Assembly: GCF_001636615.1 (NCBI RefSeq)
Contig: NZ_LGEK01000005.1
Coordinates: forward strand, 1 to 64,000
Length of the DNA: 64,000 nt
Reading direction: 5' to 3'
Origin: Mucilaginibacter sp. L294
GTDB lineage: Bacteria > Bacteroidota > Bacteroidia > Sphingobacteriales > Sphingobacteriaceae
How positions within the stretch are numbered: the first letter of the stretch is position 1; each line of letters begins with the position of its first letter. The notes below the pieces were generated by a model. That model did not search any database and was not told the origin of the DNA. It saw only the letters and a list, made by a program, of their open reading frames with translations. The position numbers and the translations under genes were made by a program. Positions 53,491 through 63,672 of the stretch are shown here, piece by piece.

Positions 53491-56400
53491 TTATTTTTGG
53501 TTGACAACCTCAATCTTCACCGGGCCTAATAAACCGGATGATTCTAACTTATCGGTTGGATTAAATCTGTTGTTACTCAACCATGTTATCCGCTCCGATT
53601 GGGGCAGTTTAGTATCACCAATTAAACGGTTTACCCAGGTGTTTACTACTTTTATCTCCAGTCTATTTTCTCCGAATTTTAGCGCACTGGTAATATCAAC
53701 CTTGTATGGGGCTGTCCACGCGCCGCCAACGGCAACGCCGTTTACGGTTACTTTGGCTATTGCCTTTACCATCCCAAGATCAACAAATACTTTCTGGCCT
53801 TTTTTTACGGTGGCTAATGTAAATGTATTATTGTAAAATGCTGTGCCCGAATAGTAGCGAATGCTATCGTTAGGGTTTACCGACCAGTCGCTTAAGGTAT
53901 TAAATATAACGGGGTTTGCCGGGCCGTGCATTTTACTATCAAATTTTACCGTCCAGGGTTTATCAATGGCTATTGTTTGCACAGGTGCAGCATAGTTCGG
54001 GCTGGCCGCTACCGTGCTTTGTGCATCCTGCCTAAAAATGATAAAGGCGCTTTCCATTGGGGCAAGCTCTAAAGGCACAGTGGTAACATCTCCGTTTTGG
54101 GTATAAGCGGGCAACTCCCGTAAACTGCCGCTAACTGCGTCCCACAACTCCGGGCGTTTACCGGCAATGCGGAACTGCGGCGCTATTTTCACGGTCTTAT
54201 CTTCCTGGTTGGATATAAAATAGATCGAGCCATCATCCACCTTTCTATGAATAAACAATGTGGAATTATTTTCGGTGATCTTTGCATCCGGGATAACCTT
54301 GATCAGATCAAGCGCTTCCTGCATCTGCATATTGCTCATCACCATCCCCTTGCCTACCCGGTTGGTTTTGATGGATGTACCGTTAATATTTCCCCATAGC
54401 TCATTAGCCAGTTTAGTAACCTGCGCATCGGCTGTTGGGTAACTCTGCAAACTTGGCGATGTTATAGGCTTAGGGCCTAAAACAACCATACCCTGCTGCA
54501 CCAGCTCTTTTATCTTTAATAATAATTCCGGGCGCATGGTGGTTAACTGCGGCAATACCAAAATGCTGTAGCTCATGCCATCGGGTAAAACCATTTTACC
54601 ATCTTTCACGCTCAGCCTGGTTTTGATCACCTCGCCATTAATATAATCAAAAGAATACCCCTGTGGCAGTTTAGGGTCTTGCACACCGGTCATTTTTGGC
54701 GCGTCCTCGCTTATAAAATAGGCTACATCTGCAACATACTTACCCTGCTGCAACATCATGTTACAACGCTTTATATATTTCAGGAAGATATCCATATCAT
54801 AAAACCATGTGTTCATCCGGTTAAACTCGTTACCAAAATAGGCATTAACCCCGGGTGCCTTATCTTCATAAGGCTGACTGATGTACACATGCATCAGTGT
54901 GTTGTTAATCCCTTCAGTAAAAAAGCGGTCGGCACGTTGTTTCATTAAGGCCGGGTAGCGCGAGTATGGGCCACCCGCGCAGGTAAATGATTCGGCTGAT
55001 ACTTTTGTTTTCCCGTAAATATGCGCCGCCGATGAAGCCGCACGGTTCTCGATATCGCCTAACATGCCTTCGCTCCAAAACTCCCCGCCAATCTCGTCCG
55101 ACTGGCCGCCATACTGCAAAAACTCGCCCGGAAAACCCCAGTGACCATAATTTTCCAGCCATGTTGTAAGCCCGTTCTTGTGGCTGATATCGCGCAAGCC
55201 GCCAACATAATCATAAGCTACCCTATCGGCCACAAAGCGGCGCAGGTCCCAAAGGAAACGGTCGGATTGGTCTTCGCTGCCCACTACCTTGCCCTGTAAA
55301 ACGGGGATGTATGGCGTTGGATCGTAACCATAATTCTTTTCAAATTTTTCAACCAGGCCGTCCGTCCAGTTCTGTCCGCCGGTTTCGTAGCTATCCTCCA
55401 CAGTCACCTTCCATGTTTTACGGTCAGCAGCGGGGATGCGTTTGATGATCTGACCAAGGTAAGCATCAAAATGTGCGGCAATGTGCTCTTTGCTCATTTT
55501 GTCGGTTTCTAAACCAGTACCCTGGGCCGAGGCCGGTCCGTTGGTTACTTTAGTGGGTGTCATCCCCGTGCGTTCAATTATCCAGTTGCCTGCTGGTACT
55601 TGCCAGTTAAGCGTACCATCGGCAGCCATATATTTTGATACATCAAGCACCTTTGCGGGGTCTATTACATATTTGTTATCGTCGGCAACGGGCTGTGGTT
55701 TCCATTGGTAAGCATCCCAATAAGGGAAAGGTGTTTGCCACATTTTAGCCAGCGTTTTTTCGACGTAGTTTTCTACCACCGGGGTTGATGAGAGCTTAAT
55801 TTCGGCAATTCCACCGTTATTGGTCTTGGTAAACAACACCCGGAAACTATCTGATGATGTGGCAGGGATAGAAATAGCGCCCGGCCCATACGGGTTAAAA
55901 CCCACGTTGGCGGCATCGTTACTCCGGTCGACCCTAAAATGTTTTACAGTTACATATGTACCGTTCTTTTTTACCTGCAGGTCACCTTCCAACGTCATGC
56001 CCCTGCGGGCTGGGACAATCACAAGGCTACGGGCAGTATAGGCCTGCTTGGTGTTTATATCTATTGTATAAGGTTTGTTTTCATCCAGAAATATGGCCGT
56101 AGAATCATTACCATCGGTGATCTTAGCCAGGTCTTTAATAAAAGGCGTTGAGCTGATAACTGGCTTCAGGTCGCGAATGCCTTTAGTGTAATCCGCGCTA
56201 ACAGGGTAAGCGATCACCTTAACATCCTGGAAATTCTTTTCGGGTTTTACCAGCTTACTGTTAAATTGATAAGGCCCCTTTACCGCTATTTGTGATGATG
56301 TTAAATAACGCATAGCCTGCTCGGGCTTTACCCAAGGCCCGCCGGATTGGCTCCAGCCCGGGCTGTTAAAGATCCCTATCTCTATATTTAGCTCGGTAGC

Positions 56401-56754
56401 CCTTTTCAGTGCGGCGTGCAAAACATCCCACCACTCATCGGTAAATAATTTCACTTTACCGGCCGGTACATCATCCTGCCATATATTACCAATGAAGGCG
56501 CGGTTAATCCCAACCTTTTTCATCGATTCCAGATCGTGGATCACACCCTCTTTAGATATGTTATCCGAGATCCAGTACCAGTAAACGCTGGTTTGGATGC
56601 TATCCGGCACGGTTATAAAGCCTGTTTCCAATTCGGCCATAGGTTTAACAGCAGCCGATTGGGTAATTTGCTTTTTGGGAGCACACGCGTTAAACGCAAA
56701 GCTTATCAGCAATATAAATACACAGGATACACTCAGCTTTTTGGTAGTAGGCAT
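53491..56754 (-). CDS. GH106-type alpha-L-rhamnosidase lipoprotein
   Basis: The lipoprotein has 1087 residues (SFAFNAC lipobox). The N-terminal catalytic part begins SVYWYWISDNISKEGVIHDL and continues with MKKVGINRAFIGNIW and NSPGWSQSGGPWV, which match GH106 rhamnosidases such as those used on rhamnogalacturonans. A beta-galactosidase-like jelly-roll domain ends the protein (about 940-1085, GTAFYNNTF, NRLEIKVVNTWVNRLIGD). It probably acts with the GH78 enzyme to free rhamnose for the divergent rha genes. Confidence 0.86.
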   Translation of the reverse strand: MPTTKKLSVSCVFILLISFAFNACAPKKQITQSAAVKPMAELETGFITVPDSIQTSVYWYWISDNISKEGVIHDLESMKKVGINRAFIGNIWQDDVPAGKVKLFTDEWWDVLHAALKRATELNIEIGIFNSPGWSQSGGPWVKPEQAMRYLTSSQIAVKGPYQFNSKLVKPEKNFQDVKVIAYPVSADYTKGIRDLKPVISSTPFIKDLAKITDGNDSTAIFLDENKPYTIDINTKQAYTARSLVIVPARRGMTLEGDLQVKKNGTYVTVKHFRVDRSNDAANVGFNPYGPGAISIPATSSDSFRVLFTKTNNGGIAEIKLSSTPVVENYVEKTLAKMWQTPFPYWDAYQWKPQPVADDNKYVIDPAKVLDVSKYMAADGTLNWQVPAGNWIIERTGMTPTKVTNGPASAQGTGLETDKMSKEHIAAHFDAYLGQIIKRIPAADRKTWKVTVEDSYETGGQNWTDGLVEKFEKNYGYDPTPYIPVLQGKVVGSEDQSDRFLWDLRRFVADRVAYDYVGGLRDISHKNGLTTWLENYGHWGFPGEFLQYGGQSDEIGGEFWSEGMLGDIENRAASSAAHIYGKTKVSAESFTCAGGPYSRYPALMKQRADRFFTEGINNTLMHVYISQPYEDKAPGVNAYFGNEFNRMNTWFYDMDIFLKYIKRCNMMLQQGKYVADVAYFISEDAPKMTGVQDPKLPQGYSFDYINGEVIKTRLSVKDGKMVLPDGMSYSILVLPQLTTMRPELLLKIKELVQQGMVVLGPKPITSPSLQSYPTADAQVTKLANELWGNINGTSIKTNRVGKGMVMSNMQMQEALDLIKVIPDAKITENNSTLFIHRKVDDGSIYFISNQEDKTVKIAPQFRIAGKRPELWDAVSGSLRELPAYTQNGDVTTVPLELAPMESAFIIFRQDAQSTVAASPNYAAPVQTIAIDKPWTVKFDSKMHGPANPVIFNTLSDWSVNPNDSIRYYSGTAFYNNTFTLATVKKGQKVFVDLGMVKAIAKVTVNGVAVGGAWTAPYKVDITSALKFGENRLEIKVVNTWVNRLIGDTKLPQSERITWLSNNRFNPTDKLESSGLLGPVKIEVVNQK

Positions 56755-56789
56755 CAGTTTAAGTAATTAGGTTACGCGTTAGCGGTAAT

Positions 56790-56951
56790 TGGTTAAATGG
56801 CGCTTATTGGTTAAGCGTCCCGAAAATATTTTAAATAATCTGTTTAACTATGCCCAGCTATACCATTGAATTATTACCGGCAGGCTTAAGTTAAGAAGGT
56901 AACAGATAGGGATGGTTAAACAAACTGTTACCTTTATCATTGCCTTAACCA
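56790..56951. promoter_or_regulatory. TGGTTAA motif cluster in the rhamnose control region
   Basis: TGGTTAA occurs at 56790-56796 and 56808-56814 (direct, 18 bp apart) and at 56913-56919, with its complement TTAACCA at 56945-56951. GTAACAG/CTGTTAC form a further dyad inside. The region lies between the divergent GH106 and rhaT genes and may bind the GntR/LacI-type regulator. Inference. Confidence 0.45.
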
Positions 56952-56978
56952 TTTATAAAAAAAACCAAATCCTAAATT

Positions 56979-58058
56979 ATGCAAGCAATTTTCGGTGTAA
57001 TATTTCACTTTATCGGCGGCTTCGCTTCCGGTAGTTTTTACATCCCGTACAAAAAAGTAAAGGGCTGGGCCTGGGAAAGTTTCTGGATAGTAGGCGGCAT
57101 CTTCTCATGGCTTATCGTTCCACCTGTAGCAGCCTGGTTAACTATCCCCAATTTTACCGACATCATCGCCCAAACAAACGGGCAGATACTGGCGCTTACT
57201 TACTTTTTCGGTTTGCTTTGGGGCATAGGCGGTTTAACTTATGGCCTTGGTGTACGTTACCTGGGGGTGTCATTAGGCAGTACCATTATATTAGGCCTAT
57301 GCGCGGTATTCGGCTCTATTATACCATCGGTTTATTATAATTTTTTCCCTAAGGAGGGTAAAGACAGCTTTAGCATGATGCTGCACAGCAGTTGGGGGCA
57401 AATGGTTTTACTGGGCATAGTAATTTGCGCCATCGGTATTATTATATGCGGAAAAGCCGGTACGCTTAAAGAAAAAGAGCTATCCAAAAACAAAACCGTA
57501 GCCGAAGAAAATAAAGAATATCGTTTTGGCCTGGGCATTTTTGTAGCCATTGTATCGGGTGTATTAAGCGCCTGTTTTAATTTCGGCATCGAGGCCGGCA
57601 AATCAATGGCCGATACCGCCAACGAAGCATGGAAAGTATTACACCCCAATGCGGGCAATTTCTTGTTCCAGAATAATGTTATCTATATAGTGATACTTTG
57701 GGGCGGCCTTACTACCAACTTTATATGGTGTATGATACTGAACGCCCGCAATAAAACCTTCAGTAATTATACCGACGGGCAAAAACCGCTGCTAAAAAAC
57801 TACATTTTTTCGGCCCTCGCGGGTACTACCTGGTTCCTGCAGTTCTTTTTTTACGGCATGGGCGAAAGTAAGCTGGGTAACGGCGCCAGTTCATGGATCC
57901 TGCACATGGCCTTCATCATCCTGATAGCAAACGCATGGGGCTTATTATTAAAGGAGTGGAAAGGTGTTAGTAAAAAAGCAATATATACCGTTATAGCCGG
58001 TATAGCTACCATCATCGTATCGGTTTTGGTGGTGGGTTATGGTAATTCAATCAAATAA
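56979..58058 (+). CDS. rhaT: L-rhamnose/proton symporter
   Basis: The 359-residue integral membrane protein of the RhaT family has about ten helices: GVIFHFIGGFASGSFYIPYKK at the start, LLWGIGGLTYGLGVRYLGVS, IILGLCAVFGSIIP and a late FFYGMGESKLG. It imports L-rhamnose with protons across the inner membrane. It is the first gene of the rightward rhamnose operon, 24 bp before the aldolase-dehydrogenase. Confidence 0.95.
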   Translation: MQAIFGVIFHFIGGFASGSFYIPYKKVKGWAWESFWIVGGIFSWLIVPPVAAWLTIPNFTDIIAQTNGQILALTYFFGLLWGIGGLTYGLGVRYLGVSLGSTIILGLCAVFGSIIPSVYYNFFPKEGKDSFSMMLHSSWGQMVLLGIVICAIGIIICGKAGTLKEKELSKNKTVAEENKEYRFGLGIFVAIVSGVLSACFNFGIEAGKSMADTANEAWKVLHPNAGNFLFQNNVIYIVILWGGLTTNFIWCMILNARNKTFSNYTDGQKPLLKNYIFSALAGTTWFLQFFFYGMGESKLGNGASSWILHMAFIILIANAWGLLLKEWKGVSKKAIYTVIAGIATIIVSVLVVGYGNSIK

Positions 58059-58082
58059 AAAGCAATAAAAATTCATATCAAT

Positions 58083-60200
58083 ATGTCTACTACAACACAA
58101 TTTAAACATGTAAGCTACTTATGGGACGATGCTAAGGCAGCAGCTTTAGCCGGAGACGAAGTAGCATTACTGATATACCGCTCAAACCTGCTTGGCGCCG
58201 ATCTGCGCCTAACTAACTATGGCGGTGGCAACACTTCATGCAAGGTAACTGATAAAGACCCTTTGACCGGGAAAGAGGTTGAAGTAATGTGGATAAAAGG
58301 CTCGGGCGGCGATATCGGCACGCTTAAAAAAAGCGGCTTGGCTGCGTTATACGTTGACAGGTTGAGGAGCCTGAAAAACGTTTACCGTGGTATAGAGCAC
58401 GAAGACGAAATGGTTGAACTGTTTAACCACAGCATCTTCGATCTTAGTTCAAAAGCGCCATCTATTGATACCCCGCTGCATGGCTTCTTACCCTTTAAAC
58501 ACATCGATCACCTGCATCCTGATGCTGCAATTGCCATCGCGGCAGCAAAAGACGGCGAAAAAATCACTCAAGAGCTATTCGGCGGTACTATTGGCTGGGT
58601 TGGCTGGCAGCGCCCAGGGTTCGACCTTGGTTTACAACTGAAAGAGTGCCTGGATAATAACCCAGGTATCCGTGGTATTATGTTAGGCTCGCACGGTTTG
58701 TTTACCTGGGGCGATACCGCTTATGAAAGCTATATCAACACCTTGGAGGTGATTGAGAAATGTGCCGAATACTTAGAGGAAAATTACGGTAAAAAAGGCC
58801 CGGTATTTGGCGGTCAAAAACTGCAAAGCATTGCTGCGGATGACCGTAAGAAACAAGCTGCTGCCCTGGCTCCTATCCTGCGTGGTTTCTGTTCATCAAA
58901 AACATCCATGATTGGCCATTTTACCGATGATGCCCGCGTGCTGGAGTTCATCAACTCAAACGATCTAGGCAGGTTAGCCCCTTTGGGAACAAGCTGCCCC
59001 GACCACTTTTTACGCACCAAGATCAGTCCGCTGGTATTAGACCTTAACGCTGCAGACGACCTGAGCGATGTAGCCGCTTTAAAAGAAAAATTAACCCCTG
59101 CATTTGAGGCCTACCGCCAAATGTATACCGATTATTACAATACCTGCAAACACCCCAACAGCCCTGCTGTACGCGACGCAAACCCGGTGGTGATACTTTA
59201 CCCTGGTGTAGGTATGTTCACCTTTGCCAAGGATAAACAAACCGCGCGCGTTGCAGCCGAGTTTTATACCAACGCCATCAATGTAATGAAGGGTGCCGAG
59301 GCTATATCTGAATACACTTCCCTACCGCGACAGGAAGCTTTTGATATTGAGTACTGGTTATTGGAAGAAGCTAAATTACAGCGTATGCCAAAACCAAAAG
59401 CCCTATCAGGCCGTGTGGCTTTGGTAACCGGTAGTGCCGGTGGTATTGGCAAAGCTATTGCCAAAAAATTCGCGCAGGAAGGTGCCGTTGTGATACTTAA
59501 CGACATGAATGCCGAGCGTTTAGCCGGTGCAGGCGAAGAATTTAAAGGCCTTTTTGGTAAAGATGCCTACGCTTTAGCGCAGATGGATGTCACCAATACC
59601 GACCAGATACAAGCGGCAATGGATATTGCGGCACTGCAGTTTGGCGGTGTAGACCTTATTGTGAACAACGCGGGTTTGTCTATCTCAAAAACCATTGGCG
59701 ATACCACCGCTAAAGACTGGGACCTGCTTTATGACGTTTTGGTAAAAGGCCAGTTTTTTGTAACCCAGGCAGCGGTATCTGTAATGAAAAAACAGGATAT
59801 TGGCGGCGATATCATTAATATTGTGAGCAAGAACGCGTTGGTTAGCGGCCCTAACAATGCCGGCTATGGCAGCGCGAAAGCGGCGCAATTACACCTAAGC
59901 AGGCTAAATGCGGCCGAATTAGGTGGCGATAAAATACGCGTTAACGTGGTTAACCCCGATGCCGTAATAAGCGATAGCAATATCTGGGCTGGTGGCTGGG
60001 CTGAAGGCCGTGCCAAGGCTTACGGTGTTACTGTTGAAGAGTTACCGGCATATTACGCCAAGCGCACTTTACTGAACGAAACCATTTTACCTGATGATAT
60101 AGCTAACGCCTGCTTTGCTTTTGCAGGTGGTTTGCTTAATAAATCAACCGGTAATGTGCTAAATGTTGATGGCGGCGTTGCCACAGCATTTGTACGATAA
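58083..60200 (+). CDS. Bifunctional rhamnulose-1-phosphate aldolase/short-chain dehydrogenase
   Basis: The 705-residue fusion has a class II aldolase domain at about 20-400 (NYGGGNTSCK, IDTPLHGFLPFKHIDHLHPD with metal His, GSHGLFTWG). A short-chain dehydrogenase follows at about 440-705, with cofactor motif TGSAGGIG near 449, NNAG and YGSAK. It cleaves L-rhamnulose 1-phosphate to DHAP and L-lactaldehyde and, by analogy with Bacillus RhaEW, oxidises the aldehyde to L-lactate. The presence of lutAB downstream supports lactate as the product. Confidence 0.93.
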   Translation: MSTTTQFKHVSYLWDDAKAAALAGDEVALLIYRSNLLGADLRLTNYGGGNTSCKVTDKDPLTGKEVEVMWIKGSGGDIGTLKKSGLAALYVDRLRSLKNVYRGIEHEDEMVELFNHSIFDLSSKAPSIDTPLHGFLPFKHIDHLHPDAAIAIAAAKDGEKITQELFGGTIGWVGWQRPGFDLGLQLKECLDNNPGIRGIMLGSHGLFTWGDTAYESYINTLEVIEKCAEYLEENYGKKGPVFGGQKLQSIAADDRKKQAAALAPILRGFCSSKTSMIGHFTDDARVLEFINSNDLGRLAPLGTSCPDHFLRTKISPLVLDLNAADDLSDVAALKEKLTPAFEAYRQMYTDYYNTCKHPNSPAVRDANPVVILYPGVGMFTFAKDKQTARVAAEFYTNAINVMKGAEAISEYTSLPRQEAFDIEYWLLEEAKLQRMPKPKALSGRVALVTGSAGGIGKAIAKKFAQEGAVVILNDMNAERLAGAGEEFKGLFGKDAYALAQMDVTNTDQIQAAMDIAALQFGGVDLIVNNAGLSISKTIGDTTAKDWDLLYDVLVKGQFFVTQAAVSVMKKQDIGGDIINIVSKNALVSGPNNAGYGSAKAAQLHLSRLNAAELGGDKIRVNVVNPDAVISDSNIWAGGWAEGRAKAYGVTVEELPAYYAKRTLLNETILPDDIANACFAFAGGLLNKSTGNVLNVDGGVATAFVR

Positions 60201-60216
60201 GTAATAAAAACATCTA

Positions 60217-60247
60217 ATCCCCCGGCTAACCAATGGCCGGGGGTTTT
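60217..60247 (+). terminator. Hairpin terminator within the rhamnose operon
   Basis: CCCCCGGC (60219-60226) pairs with GCCGGGGG (60236-60243) followed by TTTT. It lies between the aldolase and isomerase genes, so some transcripts probably end here and the rest read through, unless a separate promoter exists at 60248-60270. Confidence 0.8.
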
Positions 60248-60270
60248 ACACCTACATAAACCAGAGAAAG

Positions 60271-61545
60271 ATGCAGATAGAAAAATATGTAATTGATGAG
60301 CACAACCATCAGTTAGCCAATAAACATCAGCGCAATTTTGAGCACGTAGCAGCCGATATAACCAATCTTGATAGTGTTCTAAAAAAACTCATCGCTTTTA
60401 ACATAGCCATACCAAGCTGGGCTTTAGGCACCGGCGGTACACGTTTCGGCAGGTTTAGCGGTGGTGGCGAGCCCCGCAGCCTGGAAGAAAAAATAGAAGA
60501 CGTTGGCGTTATCCATGCGCTGAACAGATCAAGCAATTCCATTTCGCTGCATATCCCATGGGATATCCCCGATAACGCGCAATCTATCAAACAACTTGCC
60601 TCGCATTTGGGACTGCATTTTGATGCGGTAAATTCCAACACCTTTCAGGACCAGGCAGATGCAGCGCACAGCTATAAATATGGATCGTTGCACCATGTAG
60701 ATAAAGCCGTGAGGGCGCAAGCCGTTGAACATAATATACAGGTGATCAATTACGGTAAGGAGCTTGGCTCAAAAGCATTATCGGTTTGGTTATCTGATGG
60801 GTCAAACTTTCCCGGGCAATTAAACTTCAGGCAAGCATTTCAGCGCACGCAGGAGAGTTTGCAGGAAATTTACAACGCCTTGCCAAACGACTGGAAGATC
60901 TGGATAGAATATAAACCATTCGAGCCGAATTTTTACTCAACCACCATTGGCGATTGGGGGCAGTCCCTCCTGCTGGCTAATAAACTTGGCGACAAGGCGG
61001 CAACTTTGGTTGACCTTGGCCACCATTTACAAGGTACCAATATCGAGCAGATCGTTTCCTTGCTGTTAATGGAAGGCAAACTGGCCGGTTTCCATTTTAA
61101 CGATTCTAAATATGGTGATGACGACCTTACCGTTGGCAGCATCAACCCATACCAGTTGTTTTTAATATTTAACGAACTGGTTGAAGGTATGGACGCCCGC
61201 GGCATGACCCACGCTACAGATATCGGCTGGATGATAGATGCATCGCACAACGTTAAAGACCCCATAGAAGACCTTTTACAATCGGTACAGGCTATAAAAA
61301 TAGCTTACGCGCAAGCATTGCTGATAGATACACCGGCTTTGAAAGCAGCACAGCAAAATAACGATGTAGCGCTTGCCCAGGAAATTTTACAACAAGCCTA
61401 CCGTACAGATGTACGCCCATTAATAGCCGAGGCAAGCCTGCAGGCAGGTGGCGCGCTCGACCCGATCGGTGCTTACAGAAAGCTGGACGTAAGAAACAAT
61501 TTAATAAAAGAACGCGGCTTAAAAACAGTGGCCACCGGTTTATAA
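60271..61545 (+). CDS. rhaI: L-rhamnose isomerase (RhaI type)
   Basis: This 424-residue TIM-barrel isomerase is of the Pseudomonas/Gram-positive RhaI type rather than E. coli RhaA. Metal-site segments are SLHIPWDIPD, WIEYKPFEPNF, LVDLGHHLQGTN, GFHFNDSKYGDDDL and HATDIGWMIDASHN. It converts L-rhamnose to L-rhamnulose. It is followed by the kinase after 12 bp. Confidence 0.92.
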   Translation: MQIEKYVIDEHNHQLANKHQRNFEHVAADITNLDSVLKKLIAFNIAIPSWALGTGGTRFGRFSGGGEPRSLEEKIEDVGVIHALNRSSNSISLHIPWDIPDNAQSIKQLASHLGLHFDAVNSNTFQDQADAAHSYKYGSLHHVDKAVRAQAVEHNIQVINYGKELGSKALSVWLSDGSNFPGQLNFRQAFQRTQESLQEIYNALPNDWKIWIEYKPFEPNFYSTTIGDWGQSLLLANKLGDKAATLVDLGHHLQGTNIEQIVSLLLMEGKLAGFHFNDSKYGDDDLTVGSINPYQLFLIFNELVEGMDARGMTHATDIGWMIDASHNVKDPIEDLLQSVQAIKIAYAQALLIDTPALKAAQQNNDVALAQEILQQAYRTDVRPLIAEASLQAGGALDPIGAYRKLDVRNNLIKERGLKTVATGL

Positions 61546-61557
61546 AACGAAAGCGAT

Positions 61558-62940
61558 ATGAGTGCGATACCCGTTATAGCCGTATTTGATGTTGGAAAGA
61601 CCAATAAAAAGCTGTTCCTGTTTGATGAGAACTACCAGATAGTTTTTGAGAAAACAGCGCGCTTTTTAGAAACTGTGGATGAGGATGGCTACCCATGCGA
61701 AAATATTGAGAGCTTAAGGCTTTCGGTGTTCGACTCGCTGAGCGAGGTTTTCCGCATGAACGAGTTTAAGGTAAAGGCTGTTAATTTTTCGGCCTATGGC
61801 GCAAGCTTTATTTATGTGGGCGAGGATGGTAAACCGCTTACCCCTTTGTACAACTACCTGAAAAGCTACCCCGAAGAATTGAGCGAGCAGTTTTATGCCA
61901 AATATGGCGGTAAAGATCAGCTAAGCGTGCAAACCGCATCGCCGGTTTTGGGCAGTTTAAACTCAGGGTTACAGCTGTACCGCTTAAAACATGAACAGCC
62001 CGAAGTTTTTAAGAAAATAAAATACGCCCTGCATTTACCACAATACATGAGCTATCTGCTCACCGGTAAAGCCTGTTCTGATCTGACCAGCATTGGCTGC
62101 CATACCTGCCTGTGGGATTTTGAAAAGAACCGCTACCACGAATGGACACAGCACGAAGGTATCGCATTAAAGTTGCCGCCTATATTGCCTGCTAATAAAG
62201 TGATGCCAGCCTTATTCCCCGGTAATAATTACAAAGTAGGCGTTGGCCTGCATGATAGTTCTGCAGCGCTGATACCTTACCTGGTTAATTTTCACGAGCC
62301 ATTTATATTGATCAGTACCGGTACCTGGTGCATCAGCCTAAACCCTTTTAACCAGTTACCCTTAACTAAAGAGGAATTAAAGGACGATTGCCTCAGCTAC
62401 CTGCAATACCAGGGTAAACCGGTAAAAGCATCCAGGTTGTTTTCGGGCTATGAGCACGAGCAGCAGGTTAAAAGAATAGCTGCCCACTTTAAAACCGATG
62501 TTATCAAATACCGGAACGTAGCCTTTGACCCCGAGATCATCAGTTACCTGAAAGCCAAAAAGCAAACGGTTACGCAAGATGCTAATGCCAAAACCTCCGT
62601 GTTTGAGAAAAGGGACCTCTCTGAATATCATAACGATATAGAAGCTTATCATCAATTGATCCTCGACCTGATAAACCTACAGGTTTATGCTACGCAGCTG
62701 GTATTAAAAGGCACTAAGGTAAAACGCATATTTGTTGATGGTGGGTTTAGCAAAAACAGTGTATTTATGCACTTGCTTGCTTTGGCTTTCCCGGCAATAG
62801 AAGTATTCTCGGCCTCTATGGCGCAGGCTACAGCAGTAGGCGCGGCATTGGCTATCCACAAAGAATGGAACCGGAAACCTATACCAAACGATATTATCCA
62901 GTTGAAATATTATTCTGCCAGTCAAACCATTAGTATATGA
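61558..62940 (+). CDS. Rhamnulokinase-like FGGY kinase
   Basis: The 460-residue sugar kinase has the FGGY build: an N-terminal phosphate loop (VFDVGKTNKKLFLFDE), a central SIGCHTCLWDF, GLHDSSAALIPYL and the C-terminal IFVDGGFSKNSVFMHLLA. Given its neighbours the substrate should be L-rhamnulose, phosphorylated to L-rhamnulose 1-phosphate. The family also contains fuculokinase and xylulokinase, so the assignment rests on context. The stop overlaps lutA by 4 bp. Confidence 0.88.
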   Translation: MSAIPVIAVFDVGKTNKKLFLFDENYQIVFEKTARFLETVDEDGYPCENIESLRLSVFDSLSEVFRMNEFKVKAVNFSAYGASFIYVGEDGKPLTPLYNYLKSYPEELSEQFYAKYGGKDQLSVQTASPVLGSLNSGLQLYRLKHEQPEVFKKIKYALHLPQYMSYLLTGKACSDLTSIGCHTCLWDFEKNRYHEWTQHEGIALKLPPILPANKVMPALFPGNNYKVGVGLHDSSAALIPYLVNFHEPFILISTGTWCISLNPFNQLPLTKEELKDDCLSYLQYQGKPVKASRLFSGYEHEQQVKRIAAHFKTDVIKYRNVAFDPEIISYLKAKKQTVTQDANAKTSVFEKRDLSEYHNDIEAYHQLILDLINLQVYATQLVLKGTKVKRIFVDGGFSKNSVFMHLLALAFPAIEVFSASMAQATAVGAALAIHKEWNRKPIPNDIIQLKYYSASQTISI

Positions 62941-63671
62941 ATGTTGGTTTGTTTATACCTTGTTATGTAGACCAGTTTTACCCTGGCGCCGCAATTGCTA
63001 CTTTGCAGTTATTAGAAAAACTTGGGATAAACGTTAGCTATCCCAAAAACCAAACCTGCTGCGGCCAACCAATGGCCAACTCGGGGTTTGAACACCTTAC
63101 GGGTGGCTGTAACGAACTGTTCATCAAAAACTTTGCGGAGTTTGATTACATCGTTGCCCCATCGGGCAGTTGTGTATTGCACATTAAAGAGCATTTGCAC
63201 AGCCACGAGCATGAAAATGAAGCGGCAGGCATCAGCAGTAAAATTTATGAGCTGAGTTCCTTTTTAACTGATGTGTTAAAGGTAGAATCGTTACCCTCCA
63301 GATTCCCTTTTAAAGTTGGGGTACACCAAAGCTGCCACGGGCAGCGCGGTTTACACCTTTCGCAAATGAGCGAGCTGGTAGCTCCGGCATTTTCTAAGCC
63401 CGACAGTCTTTTACGCATGGTAAAAGGCATCGAGATAGTCCCCTTAAACCGTATGGATGAATGCTGTGGCTTTGGCGGCACGTTTTGCGTTGCCGAAGAG
63501 GCCGTATCTGCCAAAATGGGTAAAGACCGGGTGGAAGACCACCTTGCGCATGGCGCGGAATTTATTACCGGGGTGGATATGTCTTGCCTGATGCATATGG
63601 AAGGCATACTAAACAGGCGAGGCAGCAAAGTTAAGGTAATCCATTTGGCCGAAATATTAAACGCTTACTAA
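62937..63671 (+). CDS. lutA: L-lactate oxidation Fe-S protein LutA
   Basis: This is a 244-residue cysteine-rich protein with two CCG domains: NQTCCGQPMANSG near 40 and MDECCGFGGTFCV near 180, plus HQSCHGQRGLHL. LutA works with LutB and LutC in oxidising L-lactate to pyruvate. It overlaps the kinase gene, so lactate oxidation is built into the rhamnose operon. Confidence 0.93.
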   Translation: MNVGLFIPCYVDQFYPGAAIATLQLLEKLGINVSYPKNQTCCGQPMANSGFEHLTGGCNELFIKNFAEFDYIVAPSGSCVLHIKEHLHSHEHENEAAGISSKIYELSSFLTDVLKVESLPSRFPFKVGVHQSCHGQRGLHLSQMSELVAPAFSKPDSLLRMVKGIEIVPLNRMDECCGFGGTFCVAEEAVSAKMGKDRVEDHLAHGAEFITGVDMSCLMHMEGILNRRGSKVKVIHLAEILNAY

Positions 63672-63672
63672 T

